Positions 25,266-34,456 of a stretch of 64,000 bases of DNA are shown piece by piece. The position numbers were made by a program, and so were the translations under genes. The first letter of the stretch is position 1, and the number at the start of each line of letters is the position of its first letter. This DNA comes from Rubrivivax sp. GTDB taxonomy: Bacteria > Pseudomonadota > Gammaproteobacteria > Burkholderiales > Burkholderiaceae_C. Location: assembly GCA_027484825.1 (NCBI GenBank), contig JAIXSE010000028.1:1-64000 (forward strand). Direction: 5' to 3'. The notes beneath the pieces were generated by a model. It did not search any database and had not been told where the DNA came from. It saw only the letters and a list, made by a program, of their open reading frames with translations.

Positions 25266-25835
25266 TTATTCAGCTGCCCCCAGCAACTGCACGTCGATGG
25301 CGTCCGCCAGGCAATGCGACAGCAAGCGGTGTGCCTCCGCCACGCGCGCGAAGCGACTGTGAGGCACGCGCAGCTGCACGTCTGTATCCAGAAGCGTCGA
25401 ACGCCAGTCGTCGTCCTGGGTGCCGCTCAGGGCGATGACACTCATCTCCTGGGAATGGGCCACCTGCAGCAGCGCACCGGCGGCACCGCTGCCCTGGCAT
25501 TCGAACAGCAGCAGCAGGTCGCCCGGATGACCCAGGGTCTGGATCTGGCGCATCAGGGCGGATGCCGGGTCCGGGTAGCCCTGCGCCTGCGCATCCAGTG
25601 ACATCACCGCGAGACCGGGACGCTCCTGCTCGAAGCGGCCAGCCAGCAGCGCGGCTGCGTAGGACGCGTCCGAAGCCGACAGGCCCAGACCCGCGCACCA
25701 GACGCGACCGCCGGCGGTGAGGGCATCCACCATCATCTGTGCCGCCACGGCCAGGGGCCGTGCGAGGTTCTCGGCGACCTGATAGAGCAGGTCCGCGCTT
25801 TCGAAGAATTGTTGTTGTATGCGTTGTTCCAACAT
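25266..25835 (-). CDS. diaA: SIS-domain protein, DiaA / GmhA-like
   Basis: SIS-domain protein of 189 residues. In E. coli DiaA is a tetrameric DnaA-binding initiator of replication; GmhA relatives isomerise sedoheptulose 7-phosphate. The start MLEQRIQQQFFESADLLYQ is DiaA-like, and position between yraN and dolP supports DiaA over GmhA. The SIS core is visible as AGGRVWCAGLGLSASDA and DLLLLFECQGSGAAGALLQ. The usual GNGGSA sugar-phosphate loop reads GLGLSA, so isomerase activity is unlikely. I chose ATG 25835; the frame continues upstream to 25928 but without family similarity. Confidence 0.85.
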   Translation of the reverse strand: MLEQRIQQQFFESADLLYQVAENLARPLAVAAQMMVDALTAGGRVWCAGLGLSASDASYAAALLAGRFEQERPGLAVMSLDAQAQGYPDPASALMRQIQTLGHPGDLLLLFECQGSGAAGALLQVAHSQEMSVIALSGTQDDDWRSTLLDTDVQLRVPHSRFARVAEAHRLLSHCLADAIDVQLLGAAE

Positions 25836-25860
25836 GACCCTGATGATAACGGGGCCCCGC

Positions 25861-26244
25861 TCACCAGCCGCTCGCGTCGAAGGCGGCCGGTAACCATTCG
25901 ATGTGGTCTCCGTCGATGGCCACCACATCGAATCGGCAGGGCGGTGCCGTTCTCAGCCGAGACAGGTAGTGAGAGGCTGCGTAGACGAGCCGCCGCTGCT
26001 TGCTGCGGGTCACGCTGGCCGCCGCCCCGCCGTGAGCCCGTGCCTTGCGGGTGCGCACTTCGACGAAGACCAGGGTGCCGTCCGGTGTGCGCATGACGAG
26101 GTCGATCTCGCCCCCTCGACCCGTCGGGCCGCGCGCCACTCGATAATTGCGCGCTTCCAGCCGCAGATCGCGGCGCAACAGAAATTCCAGGGCGCGGGTT
26201 TCGGCATCGTCGCCCATCGCCTTGGTGGAGAGCTTCTTGAACAT
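25861..26244 (-). CDS. yraN: YraN-family (UPF0102) putative nuclease-fold protein
   Basis: Protein of 127 residues with a restriction-endonuclease-like fold and no firmly established function. The conserved segment GDDAETRALEFLLRR is followed by the PD-(D/E)XK-like GGEIDLVMRTPDGTLVFVEVRTRK. KQRRLVYAASHYLSR and RFDVVAIDG complete the family pattern. The start ATG at 26244 has a GGAG ribosome-binding site eight bases upstream. It is divergent from rsmI, with 34 bases between start codons, so the two promoters must overlap. Confidence 0.93.
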   Translation of the reverse strand: MFKKLSTKAMGDDAETRALEFLLRRDLRLEARNYRVARGPTGRGGEIDLVMRTPDGTLVFVEVRTRKARAHGGAAASVTRSKQRRLVYAASHYLSRLRTAPPCRFDVVAIDGDHIEWLPAAFDASGW

Positions 26245-26278
26245 CCCGTCATCTCCTGCGGCATCCCTGGCCACCCAG

Positions 26279-27175
26279 ATGAGCGAAGCCGCTGCCGCTG
26301 CCGCCGGCCAGCAGCAATATCCGGCGGGAACGCTCTACCTCGTCGCGACCCCGATCGGCAACCTGTCCGACATCACGCTGCGTGCCATTCATCTGCTGTC
26401 CCTGGTGGATGCGGTCGCCTGCGAGGACACCCGCGTGAGTGCGCAACTGCTGCGCTGGCTGGGCCTGCACAAGCCGCTGGTGGCCCTGCATCAGCACAAT
26501 GAGCAGTCTGCCGCCCAGGGCCTGATCGAGCGGCTGCGCGGCGGTGAGCGCATTGCCTACGTGAGTGATGCCGGCACGCCGGCCGTGTCGGACCCCGGCG
26601 CGGTGCTGGTGGCTGCGGCCCGTCAGGCCGGCATCCGGGTGCTGCCACTGCCGGGCGCCAGCAGCACCGTGACCGCCGTCAGCGTGGCCGGGGACACCCT
26701 GGCCCAGGGCTTCCGGTTCGCCGGCTTCCTGCCCACCAAGGCGGCCGAGCGGCGGACGGTGGCCACCACCCTGGTGGGCCAGCCACACAGCCTGGTGCTG
26801 TTCGAGGCGCCGCATCGCATCCGGGAGCTGCTGCAATTGCTGGCCGAGCTCGCGCCCGAGCAAAGCCTGACCGTGTGCCGCGAACTCACCAAGCAGTTCG
26901 AAACCGTGCACACCGCCCGCTGCGCCGACCTGCCGGCCTGGATGGACGCGGATGCCCAGCGCGAGCGCGGGGAGTTCGTGCTGGTGCTGCATGCCGCACC
27001 GGCGCAGGACGACGCGGGCGAGCTTCCCGCCGATGCCCTGCGCCAGTTGCGGGTGCTGATGCGAGAGCTGCCGCTCAAGCAGGCGGTGAGCCTGGCGGCC
27101 GAACTGAGCGGATCACCGCGCAACGCCCTGTATCAGCAGGCACTGGCCTGGAAAGCCGAGGCGGACGGCGCCTGA
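26279..27175 (+). CDS. rsmI: 16S rRNA (cytidine(1402)-2'-O)-methyltransferase RsmI
   Basis: SAM-dependent methyltransferase that 2'-O-methylates C1402 of 16S rRNA in the decoding centre. The 298-residue sequence shows the tetrapyrrole-methylase fold: [69 protein letters not shown], and the C-terminal [11 protein letters not shown] segment. The upstream open frame to 26147 overlaps yraN and is not family-like, so the ATG at 26279 is preferred. Neighbours yraN and diaA match the conserved genomic context of rsmI. Confidence 0.96.
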   Translation: MSEAAAAAAGQQQYPAGTLYLVATPIGNLSDITLRAIHLLSLVDAVACEDTRVSAQLLRWLGLHKPLVALHQHNEQSAAQGLIERLRGGERIAYVSDAGTPAVSDPGAVLVAAARQAGIRVLPLPGASSTVTAVSVAGDTLAQGFRFAGFLPTKAAERRTVATTLVGQPHSLVLFEAPHRIRELLQLLAELAPEQSLTVCRELTKQFETVHTARCADLPAWMDADAQRERGEFVLVLHAAPAQDDAGELPADALRQLRVLMRELPLKQAVSLAAELSGSPRNALYQQALAWKAEADGA

Positions 27176-27257
27176 AGCGCGCAGGCCCCCTCATGGCGGT
27201 CGCCCTCCGACCAAAAGGGGCGCCAAAAGGGGCGATGCGCCGCCCGCCCTGGCTGCC

Positions 27258-27263
27258 TACAAT
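27258..27263 (+). promoter_or_regulatory. Candidate -10 box placing tldD transcription start at its ATG
   Basis: TACAAT lies six bases before the tldD ATG at 27270, so transcription would begin at or next to the start codon. No Shine-Dalgarno sequence is present, consistent with a leaderless message. The -35 region is weak. Confidence 0.4.
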
Positions 27264-27269
27264 CAGCCC

Positions 27270-28733
27270 ATGATTTCGCGCGAACCCACCCTGGCTCGTC
27301 TGGTCACTGCCCGTGCCCAGTTGTTGGAACCCTTCGGCCTGACCGATGCCTCGCTGTCCCAGGCGCTGCGCCTGATCACCGAGCATCGTGTTGACGACGC
27401 CGATCTTTACTTCCAGACCACCCGTGCCGAAGGCTGGAGTCTGGAAGAAGGCATCGTCAAGAGCGGCAGCTTCTCCATTGACCAGGGCGTGGGCGTGCGC
27501 GCCGTGGCGGGCGAGAAAACCGCTTTCGCCTATTCCGACGACATCTCCGAAGCCGCCCTGCTGGATGCCGCCCGCACCGTGCGCGCCATTGCCAGCGCCG
27601 GCCAAAGCAAGCGGGTGAAGGTGCCGACCGAGCCGGTCGTGGCCGCCAGCCGCGCGCTCTACGGCGACGCCGACCCCATCGCCAGCCTGGACAGCACCGA
27701 GAAGGTCGCCCTGCTGGAGCGCACCGAGCGCCTGGCACGCGCCAAAGACCCGCGCATTGCGCAGGTCATGGCGGGCCTGGCCGCTGAACATGAAGTCGTG
27801 CTGATCGCGCGTGCCGACGGCACCCTCGCGGCGGACGTGCGCCCGCTGGTGCGCCTGTCGGTCACCGTCATCGCGGAAAGCAACGGGCGTCGCGAAGTGG
27901 GCTCCGGCGGCGGCGGTGGTCGTTTCGGCCTGGCCTATTTCACCGACGAGATGATCGCCTCCTATGTCGACCAGGCCGTCACCGCCGCGCTGACCAATCT
28001 CGAATCCCGTCCTGCCCCCGCCGGCGAAATGACGGTCGTGCTCGGCCCGGGCTGGCCCGGCGTGCTGCTGCATGAGGCCGTGGGTCACGGCCTGGAAGGT
28101 GACTTCAACCGCAAGGGCTCCAGCACCTTCGCCGGCCGCATCGGTCAGCGGGTGGCCGCAAAGGGCGTCACCGTGCTGGACGACGGCACGCTGCCCGACC
28201 GTCGCGGGTCGCTCAATGTGGACGACGAGGGCTGTGCCTCGCAGCGCAATGTGCTGATCGAGGACGGCATCCTCAAGGGCTACATCCAGGACGCCATGAA
28301 TGCGCGCCTGATGAAGGTGGCCCCCACCGGCAACGGCCGTCGCGAAAGCTACGCCCATCTGCCCATGCCCCGCATGACCAACACCTACATGCTGGGCGGC
28401 GACAAGACCCCCGAAGAAATCATCGCCAGCATCGACAAGGGCCTGTACGCCACCAACTTCGGCGGCGGTCAGGTGGATATCACATCCGGCAAGTTCGTGT
28501 TCTCTGCCAGCGAAGCCTGGTGGGTGGAAAAGGGCAAGCTGCTCTATCCGGTCAAGGGCGCCACGCTGATCGGCAACGGCCCGGATGCGATGAACCGCGT
28601 CTCGATGATCGGCAACGACATGAAGCTGGACACCGGCGTGGGCGTCTGTGGCAAGGAAGGCCAGAGCGTTCCTGTGGGCGTCGGGCAGCCGACTCTGCGG
28701 ATCGACGGCATCACGGTTGGCGGCACCGCCTGA
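27270..28733 (+). CDS. tldD: Metalloprotease TldD
   Basis: Subunit of the TldD/TldE zinc protease, which degrades or matures small peptides (for example microcin and antitoxin processing in E. coli). The 487-residue length matches E. coli TldD (481). The metal-binding HEAVGH begins at residue 268, and the C-terminal [19 protein letters not shown] segment is conserved. A glycine run ([10 protein letters not shown]) precedes it, as in other TldD proteins. The partner gene tldE/pmbA is not in the window. The start ATG has no ribosome-binding site but has a -10 box just upstream. Confidence 0.97.
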   Translation: MISREPTLARLVTARAQLLEPFGLTDASLSQALRLITEHRVDDADLYFQTTRAEGWSLEEGIVKSGSFSIDQGVGVRAVAGEKTAFAYSDDISEAALLDAARTVRAIASAGQSKRVKVPTEPVVAASRALYGDADPIASLDSTEKVALLERTERLARAKDPRIAQVMAGLAAEHEVVLIARADGTLAADVRPLVRLSVTVIAESNGRREVGSGGGGGRFGLAYFTDEMIASYVDQAVTAALTNLESRPAPAGEMTVVLGPGWPGVLLHEAVGHGLEGDFNRKGSSTFAGRIGQRVAAKGVTVLDDGTLPDRRGSLNVDDEGCASQRNVLIEDGILKGYIQDAMNARLMKVAPTGNGRRESYAHLPMPRMTNTYMLGGDKTPEEIIASIDKGLYATNFGGGQVDITSGKFVFSASEAWWVEKGKLLYPVKGATLIGNGPDAMNRVSMIGNDMKLDTGVGVCGKEGQSVPVGVGQPTLRIDGITVGGTA

Positions 28734-28897
28734 GCGGCCTGTCGGCCCCTCGTCCAGGTAATCCGCCCCCCCAAGCCATCTCGGCTTTTATCTCGGCCTT
28801 CACCCCAGCGAGCCGTGGTGCGCCAGTCACACCGGCCGCTGCCAAGCGTCTTCAAGGGCCTTGACGGGTCCTGAGGCTCCAGGGCAATATCAGTCCC

Positions 28898-28975
28898 ATG
28901 CGTTTCGTCGGCAAGTTTTATTTTGCTTTCTTTTGGTTCTCGCACCGCCCCGGCGGAGGAGAGGCGAACGCATAA
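28898..28975 (+). CDS. Aromatic-residue-rich leader peptide of aroG
   Basis: A 25-codon frame, ATG 28898 to TAA 28975. Its first 16 residues are MRFVGKFYFAFFWFSH: six Phe, one Tyr and one Trp, a density only expected in an attenuation leader such as E. coli PheL. Three of the six Phe codons are TTT, unusual in this GC-rich DNA. It is followed by a strong intrinsic terminator (29001-29032) and then aroG. No Shine-Dalgarno sequence precedes the ATG. It probably has no function as a peptide; its translation reports the supply of charged tRNA-Phe. Confidence 0.85.
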   Translation: MRFVGKFYFAFFWFSHRPGGGEANA

Positions 28976-29032
28976 GCAAACGCCAAGAATCCTCAAAAAA
29001 CCGCCGGGTCTCACCACCCGGCGGTTTTTTTT
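28949..29032 (+). promoter_or_regulatory. Attenuator: antiterminator segment and terminator before aroG
   Basis: The segment CCCGGCGG at 28949-28956, inside the leader-peptide frame just after the aromatic codons, repeats the 3' arm of the terminator (29017-29024). It is therefore complementary to the terminator 5' arm CCGCCGGG (29001-29008). A ribosome stalled on the Phe codons would leave 28949-28956 free to pair with 29001-29008 and prevent termination. A ribosome reaching the stop codon would free the terminator. The pairing is read directly from sequence; the mechanism is inferred by analogy with pheA/trp attenuators. Confidence 0.75.
28995..29032 (+). terminator. Intrinsic terminator between leader peptide and aroG
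   Basis: A perfect nine-base GC-rich stem, CCGCCGGGT (29001-29009) with ACCCGGCGG (29016-29024), has a six-base loop. It is preceded by six A and followed by eight T (29025-29032). It lies 59 bases before the aroG start, so transcripts that terminate here never reach aroG. Confidence 0.93.
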
Positions 29033-29090
29033 CGCCCGCACGCTCCCGCCGACACGACATCCCCGATCCCTCAACCAGGAACCCTGACCC

Positions 29091-30230
29091 ATGAATGCCA
29101 AGTCCCATCACCCTTACGGAAGCGCTCAGGAGGCGGAGCGCTGGTATTCGCCGCAGGACAAAACAAGCCAAACCGACGACGAACGCATTCTGGACATCAC
29201 TCCCTTGCCGCCTCCCGAGCACCTCATCCGTTTCTTCCCCATCCGCGGCACCGCCATGGAGCAACTGGTGGTGGGCACCCGGCAGCGCATCCGTCGCATC
29301 ATGGGCGGCCAGGACGACCGGCTGCTGGTGATCATCGGCCCGTGCTCCATCCATGACCCCGCCGCCGCGCTGGAATATGCCCGCCGCCTGGTGGGCCAGC
29401 GCGACCGCTATGCCGACACGCTGGAGATCGTGATGCGGGTCTACTTCGAGAAGCCGCGCACCACCGTTGGCTGGAAGGGCCTGATCAACGACCCCTACCT
29501 GGACGAGAGCTACCGCATCGATGAAGGCCTGCGCATTGCCCGCCAACTGCTGCTGGACATCAACCGCCTGGGCATGCCGGCCGGCTCTGAGTTCCTGGAC
29601 GTGATCTCGCCCCAGTACATCGGCGACCTGATCTCCTGGGGCGCCATCGGCGCGCGCACCACCGAAAGCCAGGTGCATCGCGAGCTGGCCTCCGGTCTGT
29701 CCGCCCCGATCGGCTTCAAGAACGGCACGGACGGCAATATCAAGATTGCCACTGACGCCATCCAGGCCGCCGCACGGCCCCACCACTTCCTGTCGGTCCA
29801 CAAGAACGGGCAGGTGGCGATTGTGGAGACCGGCGGCAATCCGGACTGCCATGTGATTCTGCGCGGCGGCAAGACCCCGAATTACGACGCCCAGAGCGTC
29901 GGGGTAGCCTGCGCCGACCTGGCGGCTGCGCAATTGCCCACCCGCCTGATGGTGGACTGTTCCCATGCCAACAGCAGCAAGAAGCATGAGCGGCAGCTGG
30001 ATGTGGCCCGGGACATCGCCGGACAGATCCGCGAAGGCAGCCACCAGATCTTCGGTGTGATGGTGGAGAGCCACCTGCAGGGCGGCGCGCAGAAGTTCAG
30101 CCCGGGCAAGGACGACCCGTCCCAGCTGGAATACGGCAAGAGCATCACCGACGCCTGCCTGGCCTGGGACGACTCACTGGAAGTGCTGGAGGTGCTGAGC
30201 CAGGCGGTGGCAGCGGCCCGGCAGCGCTGA
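29091..30230 (+). CDS. aroG: 3-deoxy-7-phosphoheptulonate (DAHP) synthase, class I AroG type
   Basis: Condenses phosphoenolpyruvate and erythrose 4-phosphate, the first step of the shikimate pathway to Phe, Tyr and Trp. The 379-residue sequence has the type I-alpha motifs: metal-ligand Cys85 in IIGPCSIHD, RVYFEKPRTTVGWKG, GSEFLDVISPQYIGDLISWGAIGARTTESQ split by substrate contacts, VILRGGKTPNYD and MVDCSHANSSK. An AGGAA ribosome-binding site precedes ATG 29091. The upstream attenuator with a Phe-rich leader suggests control by phenylalanine supply; whether the enzyme is also feedback-inhibited, and by which amino acid, cannot be read here. Confidence 0.97.
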   Translation: MNAKSHHPYGSAQEAERWYSPQDKTSQTDDERILDITPLPPPEHLIRFFPIRGTAMEQLVVGTRQRIRRIMGGQDDRLLVIIGPCSIHDPAAALEYARRLVGQRDRYADTLEIVMRVYFEKPRTTVGWKGLINDPYLDESYRIDEGLRIARQLLLDINRLGMPAGSEFLDVISPQYIGDLISWGAIGARTTESQVHRELASGLSAPIGFKNGTDGNIKIATDAIQAAARPHHFLSVHKNGQVAIVETGGNPDCHVILRGGKTPNYDAQSVGVACADLAAAQLPTRLMVDCSHANSSKKHERQLDVARDIAGQIREGSHQIFGVMVESHLQGGAQKFSPGKDDPSQLEYGKSITDACLAWDDSLEVLEVLSQAVAAARQR

Positions 30231-30426
30231 GGAGGCGGGCGCGGCAGCCGGCCCTGGCGGCCGGTCCCCCCGCCGAGGGCTGCCGCTCTCCCTGGGGACA
30301 CGTCCCTCATCCCCCTCTTGAAATTGCCGAACCCCGCCCAAGATGGGGAGCCATCCGGGTGGGCCTTGTCGTTCTGGCCCCCCGATCGACGACGACCCAC
30401 AATCCTGCATGGCAATTCCACAAAAG

Positions 30427-32328
30427 ATGGACAAGCAAACTCACTCCTTCCAAGCCGAGGTCAAGCAGATCCTGCATCTGGTGACCCACTCGCTCTACTC
30501 CAACAAGGAAATCTTCCTGCGGGAGCTGGTGAGCAATGCCTCCGACGCCTGCGACAAGCTGCGTTTTGAGGCGCTGGACAACAATGCCCTGTTCGAGGAC
30601 CAGCCCAATCTGGAAATCCGGGTGTCGTTTGACGCCGCGGCGCGGACCGTCACCATCAGCGACAACGGCATCGGCCTGTCGGCGGAAGAGGCCATTGCGC
30701 ATCTGGGCACCATCGCCAAGAGCGGCACCCGCGAATTCATGGCCCGGCTGGAAGGCGACCAGAAGAAGGATGCCAACCTGATCGGCCAGTTCGGTGTGGG
30801 CTTTTATTCCGGCTTCATCGTGGCCGACCGCATCACCGTCGAATCCCGCCGCGCCGGTCTGCCGGCCGAGCAGGGCGTGCGCTGGACCTCCGAGGGCACG
30901 GGCGACTTCGAGGTCGAAACGATCACCAAGCCGGTCCGCGGTACCGACGTCATCCTGCACCTGCGTGAAGGCGAGGACGAGTTCCTCAAGACCTGGCGTC
31001 TGAAGTCGGTCATCAGCAAGTACTCCGACCACATCTCCCTGCCGATTCTGATGCGCAAGGAAGAGTGGGACGCCGACAAGGCCGAGCAGGTGCTGAAGGA
31101 CGAGTGGGAGCCGGTCAACAAGGCCTCGGCGCTCTGGACCCGCAGCAAGAGCGACATCACCCAGGACGAGTACGACAGCTTCTACAAGCAGATCAGCTAC
31201 GACACCGAGCCGCCGCTGGCCTTCACCCACAACCGGGTGGAAGGTCGCAGCGAATACACCCAGCTGCTCTACATCCCGGCCAAGGCGCCGTTTGACCTGT
31301 GGAACCGCGACAAGCGCGGCGGCGTGAAGCTCTATGTGAAGCGTGTCTTCATCATGGACGACGCCGAAGCCCTGATGCCGGTCTACCTGCGCTTCGTCAA
31401 GGGCGTGATCGATTCGGCCGACCTGCCGCTGAACGTCAGCCGTGAGCTGCTGCAGGAAAGCCGTGATGTGAAGGCCATCCGCGAAGGCTCGACCAAGCGG
31501 GTGCTGTCCATGCTGGAAGCCCTGGCCGGCAGCGAGGACGTGTCCGAGAAGGACAAGTACGCCCGCTTCTGGAAGGACTTCGGCCAAGTGCTCAAGGAAG
31601 GGGTGGGGGAAGACCATGCCAACCAGGAGCGACTGGTCAAGCTGCTGCGTTTTGCGTCTACCCATGCCGATGAAGGCGTGAGCTTCCAGGACTACGTCAG
31701 CCGCATGAAGGAAGGCCAGGAGTCCATCTACTACATCACCGCCGACAGCCTGGCCGCGGCCAAGAACAGCCCGCAGCTGGAAGTCTTCCGCAAGAAGGGC
31801 ATCGAGGTGCTGCTGCTGGTGGACCGTGTGGACGAGTGGATGCTCTCCCACCTGTTTGAATTCGAAGGCAAGTCGCTGCAGTCGGTGGCAAAGGGGTCGG
31901 TGGACCTGGGCCAGCTGCAGGACGAGGAAGAGAAGAAAAAGGCCGAAGAAGCCGCTGAAGCCTTCAAGCCGATGCTGGAAAAGCTCAAGGCGGCGCTGGA
32001 CGGCAAGGCCAAGGATGTGCGGGTGACCACCCGTCTGGTGGACTCACCGGCCTGCATCGTGGTGGAAGAGGGCGACATCAGCGGTCACCTGGCGCGCATG
32101 CTGAAGCAGGCCGGTCAGACGGCACCGGTGTCGCAGCCCACGCTGGAAGTGAACCCGGACCATGCGCTGGTGCGCAAGCTCGGCGACATCAGCCAGCAGG
32201 ACGGTCACGAGGAGCGCTTCAAGGATCTGGCCCTGGTGCTGTTCGACCAGGCCCTGCTGGCCGAGGGCGGCTCGCTGGAAGATCCGTCGGCCTATGTGAA
32301 GCGCGTCAACGCTTTGCTGCTGGCCTGA
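30427..32328 (+). CDS. htpG: Molecular chaperone HtpG (Hsp90)
   Basis: Cytosolic Hsp90-family ATP-dependent chaperone, 633 residues, close to E. coli HtpG (624). The N-terminal GHKL ATPase domain has [41 protein letters not shown] and QFGVGFYS. The middle domain has [10 protein letters not shown] and [17 protein letters not shown] segments ([13 protein letters not shown] here), and the C-terminal dimerisation domain ends near [13 protein letters not shown] 30427 gives the usual start [12 protein letters not shown]. An in-frame ATG at 30409 lies five bases after CACAAT and would add six residues. Confidence 0.97.
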   Translation: MDKQTHSFQAEVKQILHLVTHSLYSNKEIFLRELVSNASDACDKLRFEALDNNALFEDQPNLEIRVSFDAAARTVTISDNGIGLSAEEAIAHLGTIAKSGTREFMARLEGDQKKDANLIGQFGVGFYSGFIVADRITVESRRAGLPAEQGVRWTSEGTGDFEVETITKPVRGTDVILHLREGEDEFLKTWRLKSVISKYSDHISLPILMRKEEWDADKAEQVLKDEWEPVNKASALWTRSKSDITQDEYDSFYKQISYDTEPPLAFTHNRVEGRSEYTQLLYIPAKAPFDLWNRDKRGGVKLYVKRVFIMDDAEALMPVYLRFVKGVIDSADLPLNVSRELLQESRDVKAIREGSTKRVLSMLEALAGSEDVSEKDKYARFWKDFGQVLKEGVGEDHANQERLVKLLRFASTHADEGVSFQDYVSRMKEGQESIYYITADSLAAAKNSPQLEVFRKKGIEVLLLVDRVDEWMLSHLFEFEGKSLQSVAKGSVDLGQLQDEEEKKKAEEAAEAFKPMLEKLKAALDGKAKDVRVTTRLVDSPACIVVEEGDISGHLARMLKQAGQTAPVSQPTLEVNPDHALVRKLGDISQQDGHEERFKDLALVLFDQALLAEGGSLEDPSAYVKRVNALLLA

Positions 32329-32337
32329 TCGCCGGAC

Positions 32338-33357
32338 TCAGTCCCAGGTCGGCAGACCGGAGGCCTTGTCGGCCTCCGTCTGCATGACGTCCAGCTGGTC
32401 CCGCAGCTTGACGACCTGATCGCTCCAGTAATTGGGCGTGCCGAACCAGGGGAAGGCCAGCGGAAACGCCGGGTCTTCCCAGCGCCGCGCCAGCCAGGCG
32501 CTGTGATGGATCATGCGCTGCGTGCGCAAGGCTTCAATCAGCCGCAGTTCGCGCCAGTCGAATTCACGCACGCTCTCGTACCCGTCGAGCAGCGCATCCA
32601 GTTGGCGGCGGGCCGCTTCCGGTTCCCCGGACAGCATCATCCACAAGTCCTGCACCGCAGGGCCCTGCATCGCATCGTCCAGGTCCACGAAGTGAGGGCC
32701 ACGGTCCGGCGTCCACAGGAGGTTGCCGGGATGGCAGTCCCCGTGCAGGCGCAGGCTGCGCAGCTGAGGCTGCTGGTCGAAGGCCGCCTGGATGGCGGTG
32801 ATGCAGCGCTCGGCGGCGTCATGCCATTGCGGGGCGACGTCCGGCGCCAGGATGTCGTGGGCCTTCAACCAGTCGCGGGCCTCCCGCGCCGGTTGAGCGC
32901 TATTCCACGAGACGCGGTGTTCAAACGGCTGGCGCTGCCCCACCTCATGAAGCCGGGCCAGGAAACGCCCGATCCAGCGCAGCACTTCCGGATCTTCCAG
33001 TTCCGGTGCCCGGCCACCTTGCCGCGGTGAGACCGCGAAGCGGTCGCCCAGGACATGGGCCAGGGTGGTGGATTGGCCGTCCACCTCCAGCATCATCGGT
33101 GCCACCACCGGCACTTCCGCCTCCACCAGCTCGCGGGCGAACTGATGCTCTTCCAGAATTTGGGCATCGCTCCAGCGGCCTGAGCGGTAGAACTTGGCCA
33201 CCACCGCGCTGCCGTCCTCCAGATAGGCCTGCAGCACGCGGTTTTCGTAGGAATTGAGCTGCAACAGCCGGCCGTCCGGACGCAGACCGGCATGCTCCAG
33301 CGCGTCCAGCATGCGTTCCGGGGTGAGGTGGCCGAAACCGGCCGGGGATGAGGTCAT
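32338..33357 (-). CDS. srkA: Stress response kinase SrkA (YihE/RdoA)
   Basis: Ser/Thr kinase of the choline-kinase-like fold that in E. coli counters stress-induced cell death. The 339-residue protein (E. coli 328) has the catalytic loop LHGDCHPGNLLW and the metal motif HFVDLDDAMQGP. VAKFYRSGRWSDAQILEEHQF carries the ATP-binding lysine. The ATG at 33357 is preferred over a TTG six bases upstream. It converges on htpG with 9 bases between stop codons. It has no dsbA neighbour, unlike in E. coli. Confidence 0.94.
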   Translation of the reverse strand: MTSSPAGFGHLTPERMLDALEHAGLRPDGRLLQLNSYENRVLQAYLEDGSAVVAKFYRSGRWSDAQILEEHQFARELVEAEVPVVAPMMLEVDGQSTTLAHVLGDRFAVSPRQGGRAPELEDPEVLRWIGRFLARLHEVGQRQPFEHRVSWNSAQPAREARDWLKAHDILAPDVAPQWHDAAERCITAIQAAFDQQPQLRSLRLHGDCHPGNLLWTPDRGPHFVDLDDAMQGPAVQDLWMMLSGEPEAARRQLDALLDGYESVREFDWRELRLIEALRTQRMIHHSAWLARRWEDPAFPLAFPWFGTPNYWSDQVVKLRDQLDVMQTEADKASGLPTWD

Positions 33358-33369
33358 CAGCAAAACAAA

Positions 33370-33387
33370 ACGGCGCTTTCGCGCCGT
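33370..33387 (-). terminator. Intrinsic terminator downstream of the DUF2726 gene
   Basis: Seven-base perfect stem ACGGCGC (33370-33376) with GCGCCGT (33381-33387) and a TTTC loop. On the minus strand it runs into TTTTGTTTTG. It lies between the DUF2726 gene and srkA, so the two are probably separate transcripts. Confidence 0.85.
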
Positions 33388-33413
33388 CGGTCCGGTGGGC
33401 AGAAGCTGCTAGC

Positions 33414-34271
33414 TTAGCGCCGCAGGTGACGCGGCGCGTCGACCACCACACCGGCAATGTCGTGATCCGTGTCGTCGCTGAACTGGGAATCGAGCGGGGA
33501 CATGGATGAATCGCCCCCGGTGGCGCCGCGCGGGCGGTAGCCCCGCACACGCGGCTCCGCAGAAGTCTGGACGCTGTCCGGGCCGCCGCCCAGTCCGTCC
33601 ATGCGGCTGTCCGGCGCGAAGAAGGAATCACTGAAGACCGACGAATCGTTCCACAAGGTGTTGCGGCCGGGCACGCGGCGCTGCGCCGATGCATGGGCCG
33701 AGCCTGCTGCGCCCACCCCGCTTGGCGCCGTCGTCTGCGCACGCGCGGCGCTGCGCGGCTGCAGCGGTTGCGGCGCCCGGGAGGACTGGTTGCTGAAGGG
33801 CACCAGCAGCTGCAACTCGGACACCGTGGGCATGGTGTCCACCGTCGTGCGCAGGTAGCGGATGCGGCAGGCAGCCAGGACCTCTTGTTTGATCTGCAGG
33901 CTGCGCGCGCTGCCGGAGCGCTGCGTATCCAGGTCGACAGCGGCCAGCACCCGGCCATTGGGGCTGCAGATCGCGAAATTCACGCTGATGCCGCCCAGCA
34001 GGTCATACCAATAGCGCACGTCCTTGGCCTCGGTGGGCTGGCAAAAACGCACCAGCGGCAGCTTGGCCATCAGCACGTGATGGGGCAGGGCTTCGCGCAG
34101 CAGGCGGAACACCCGGCGTTCGTCGGCGCTGAACACCGGTCGAGCGGCCAGCGACCATTCGGTGGGCAAGGGCTTGCGGCGTTGAGGGCGGCGCAGCAGC
34201 AGGGTTGCGGCCAGACCGAGTCCGGCAGCGCCACCCAGACCGGCAACCACCCACAGCAATGTGTTGAGCAT
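33414..34271 (-). CDS. Membrane-anchored DUF2726 protein
   Basis: Protein of 285 residues. One N-terminal transmembrane helix (about 4-26) is followed by a DUF2726-type domain (about 45-165): ADERRVFRLLREALPHHVLM, then INFAI-like strand (VNFAICSPNGRVLAAVDLD), then KQEVLAACRIRYLRTTV. DUF2726 resembles restriction-endonuclease-like domains and its role is unknown. The C-terminal 110 residues are Ser/Arg/Pro-rich and look disordered, ending RHLRR. The domain call is by pattern and fairly confident; no function can be assigned. A clear terminator follows the gene. Confidence 0.75.
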   Translation of the reverse strand: MLNTLLWVVAGLGGAAGLGLAATLLLRRPQRRKPLPTEWSLAARPVFSADERRVFRLLREALPHHVLMAKLPLVRFCQPTEAKDVRYWYDLLGGISVNFAICSPNGRVLAAVDLDTQRSGSARSLQIKQEVLAACRIRYLRTTVDTMPTVSELQLLVPFSNQSSRAPQPLQPRSAARAQTTAPSGVGAAGSAHASAQRRVPGRNTLWNDSSVFSDSFFAPDSRMDGLGGGPDSVQTSAEPRVRGYRPRGATGGDSSMSPLDSQFSDDTDHDIAGVVVDAPRHLRR

Positions 34272-34456
34272 GTCCCGAAACGTTTGTAAAAGGGCCCGAT
34301 GGGCACAGCGCCCGTCGTGTGACGGATCGCACAGCTTGAATCGTGCCCGGATCGGCGCGAATGTAGCCGAAAGTCGTTACAAGATGCGTCTGGAATGCCC
34401 CCCCTGGATCGGGTGGACCAGTGGCGGAAGTGGTAGGAACCGGCCGCGCAGGACAG

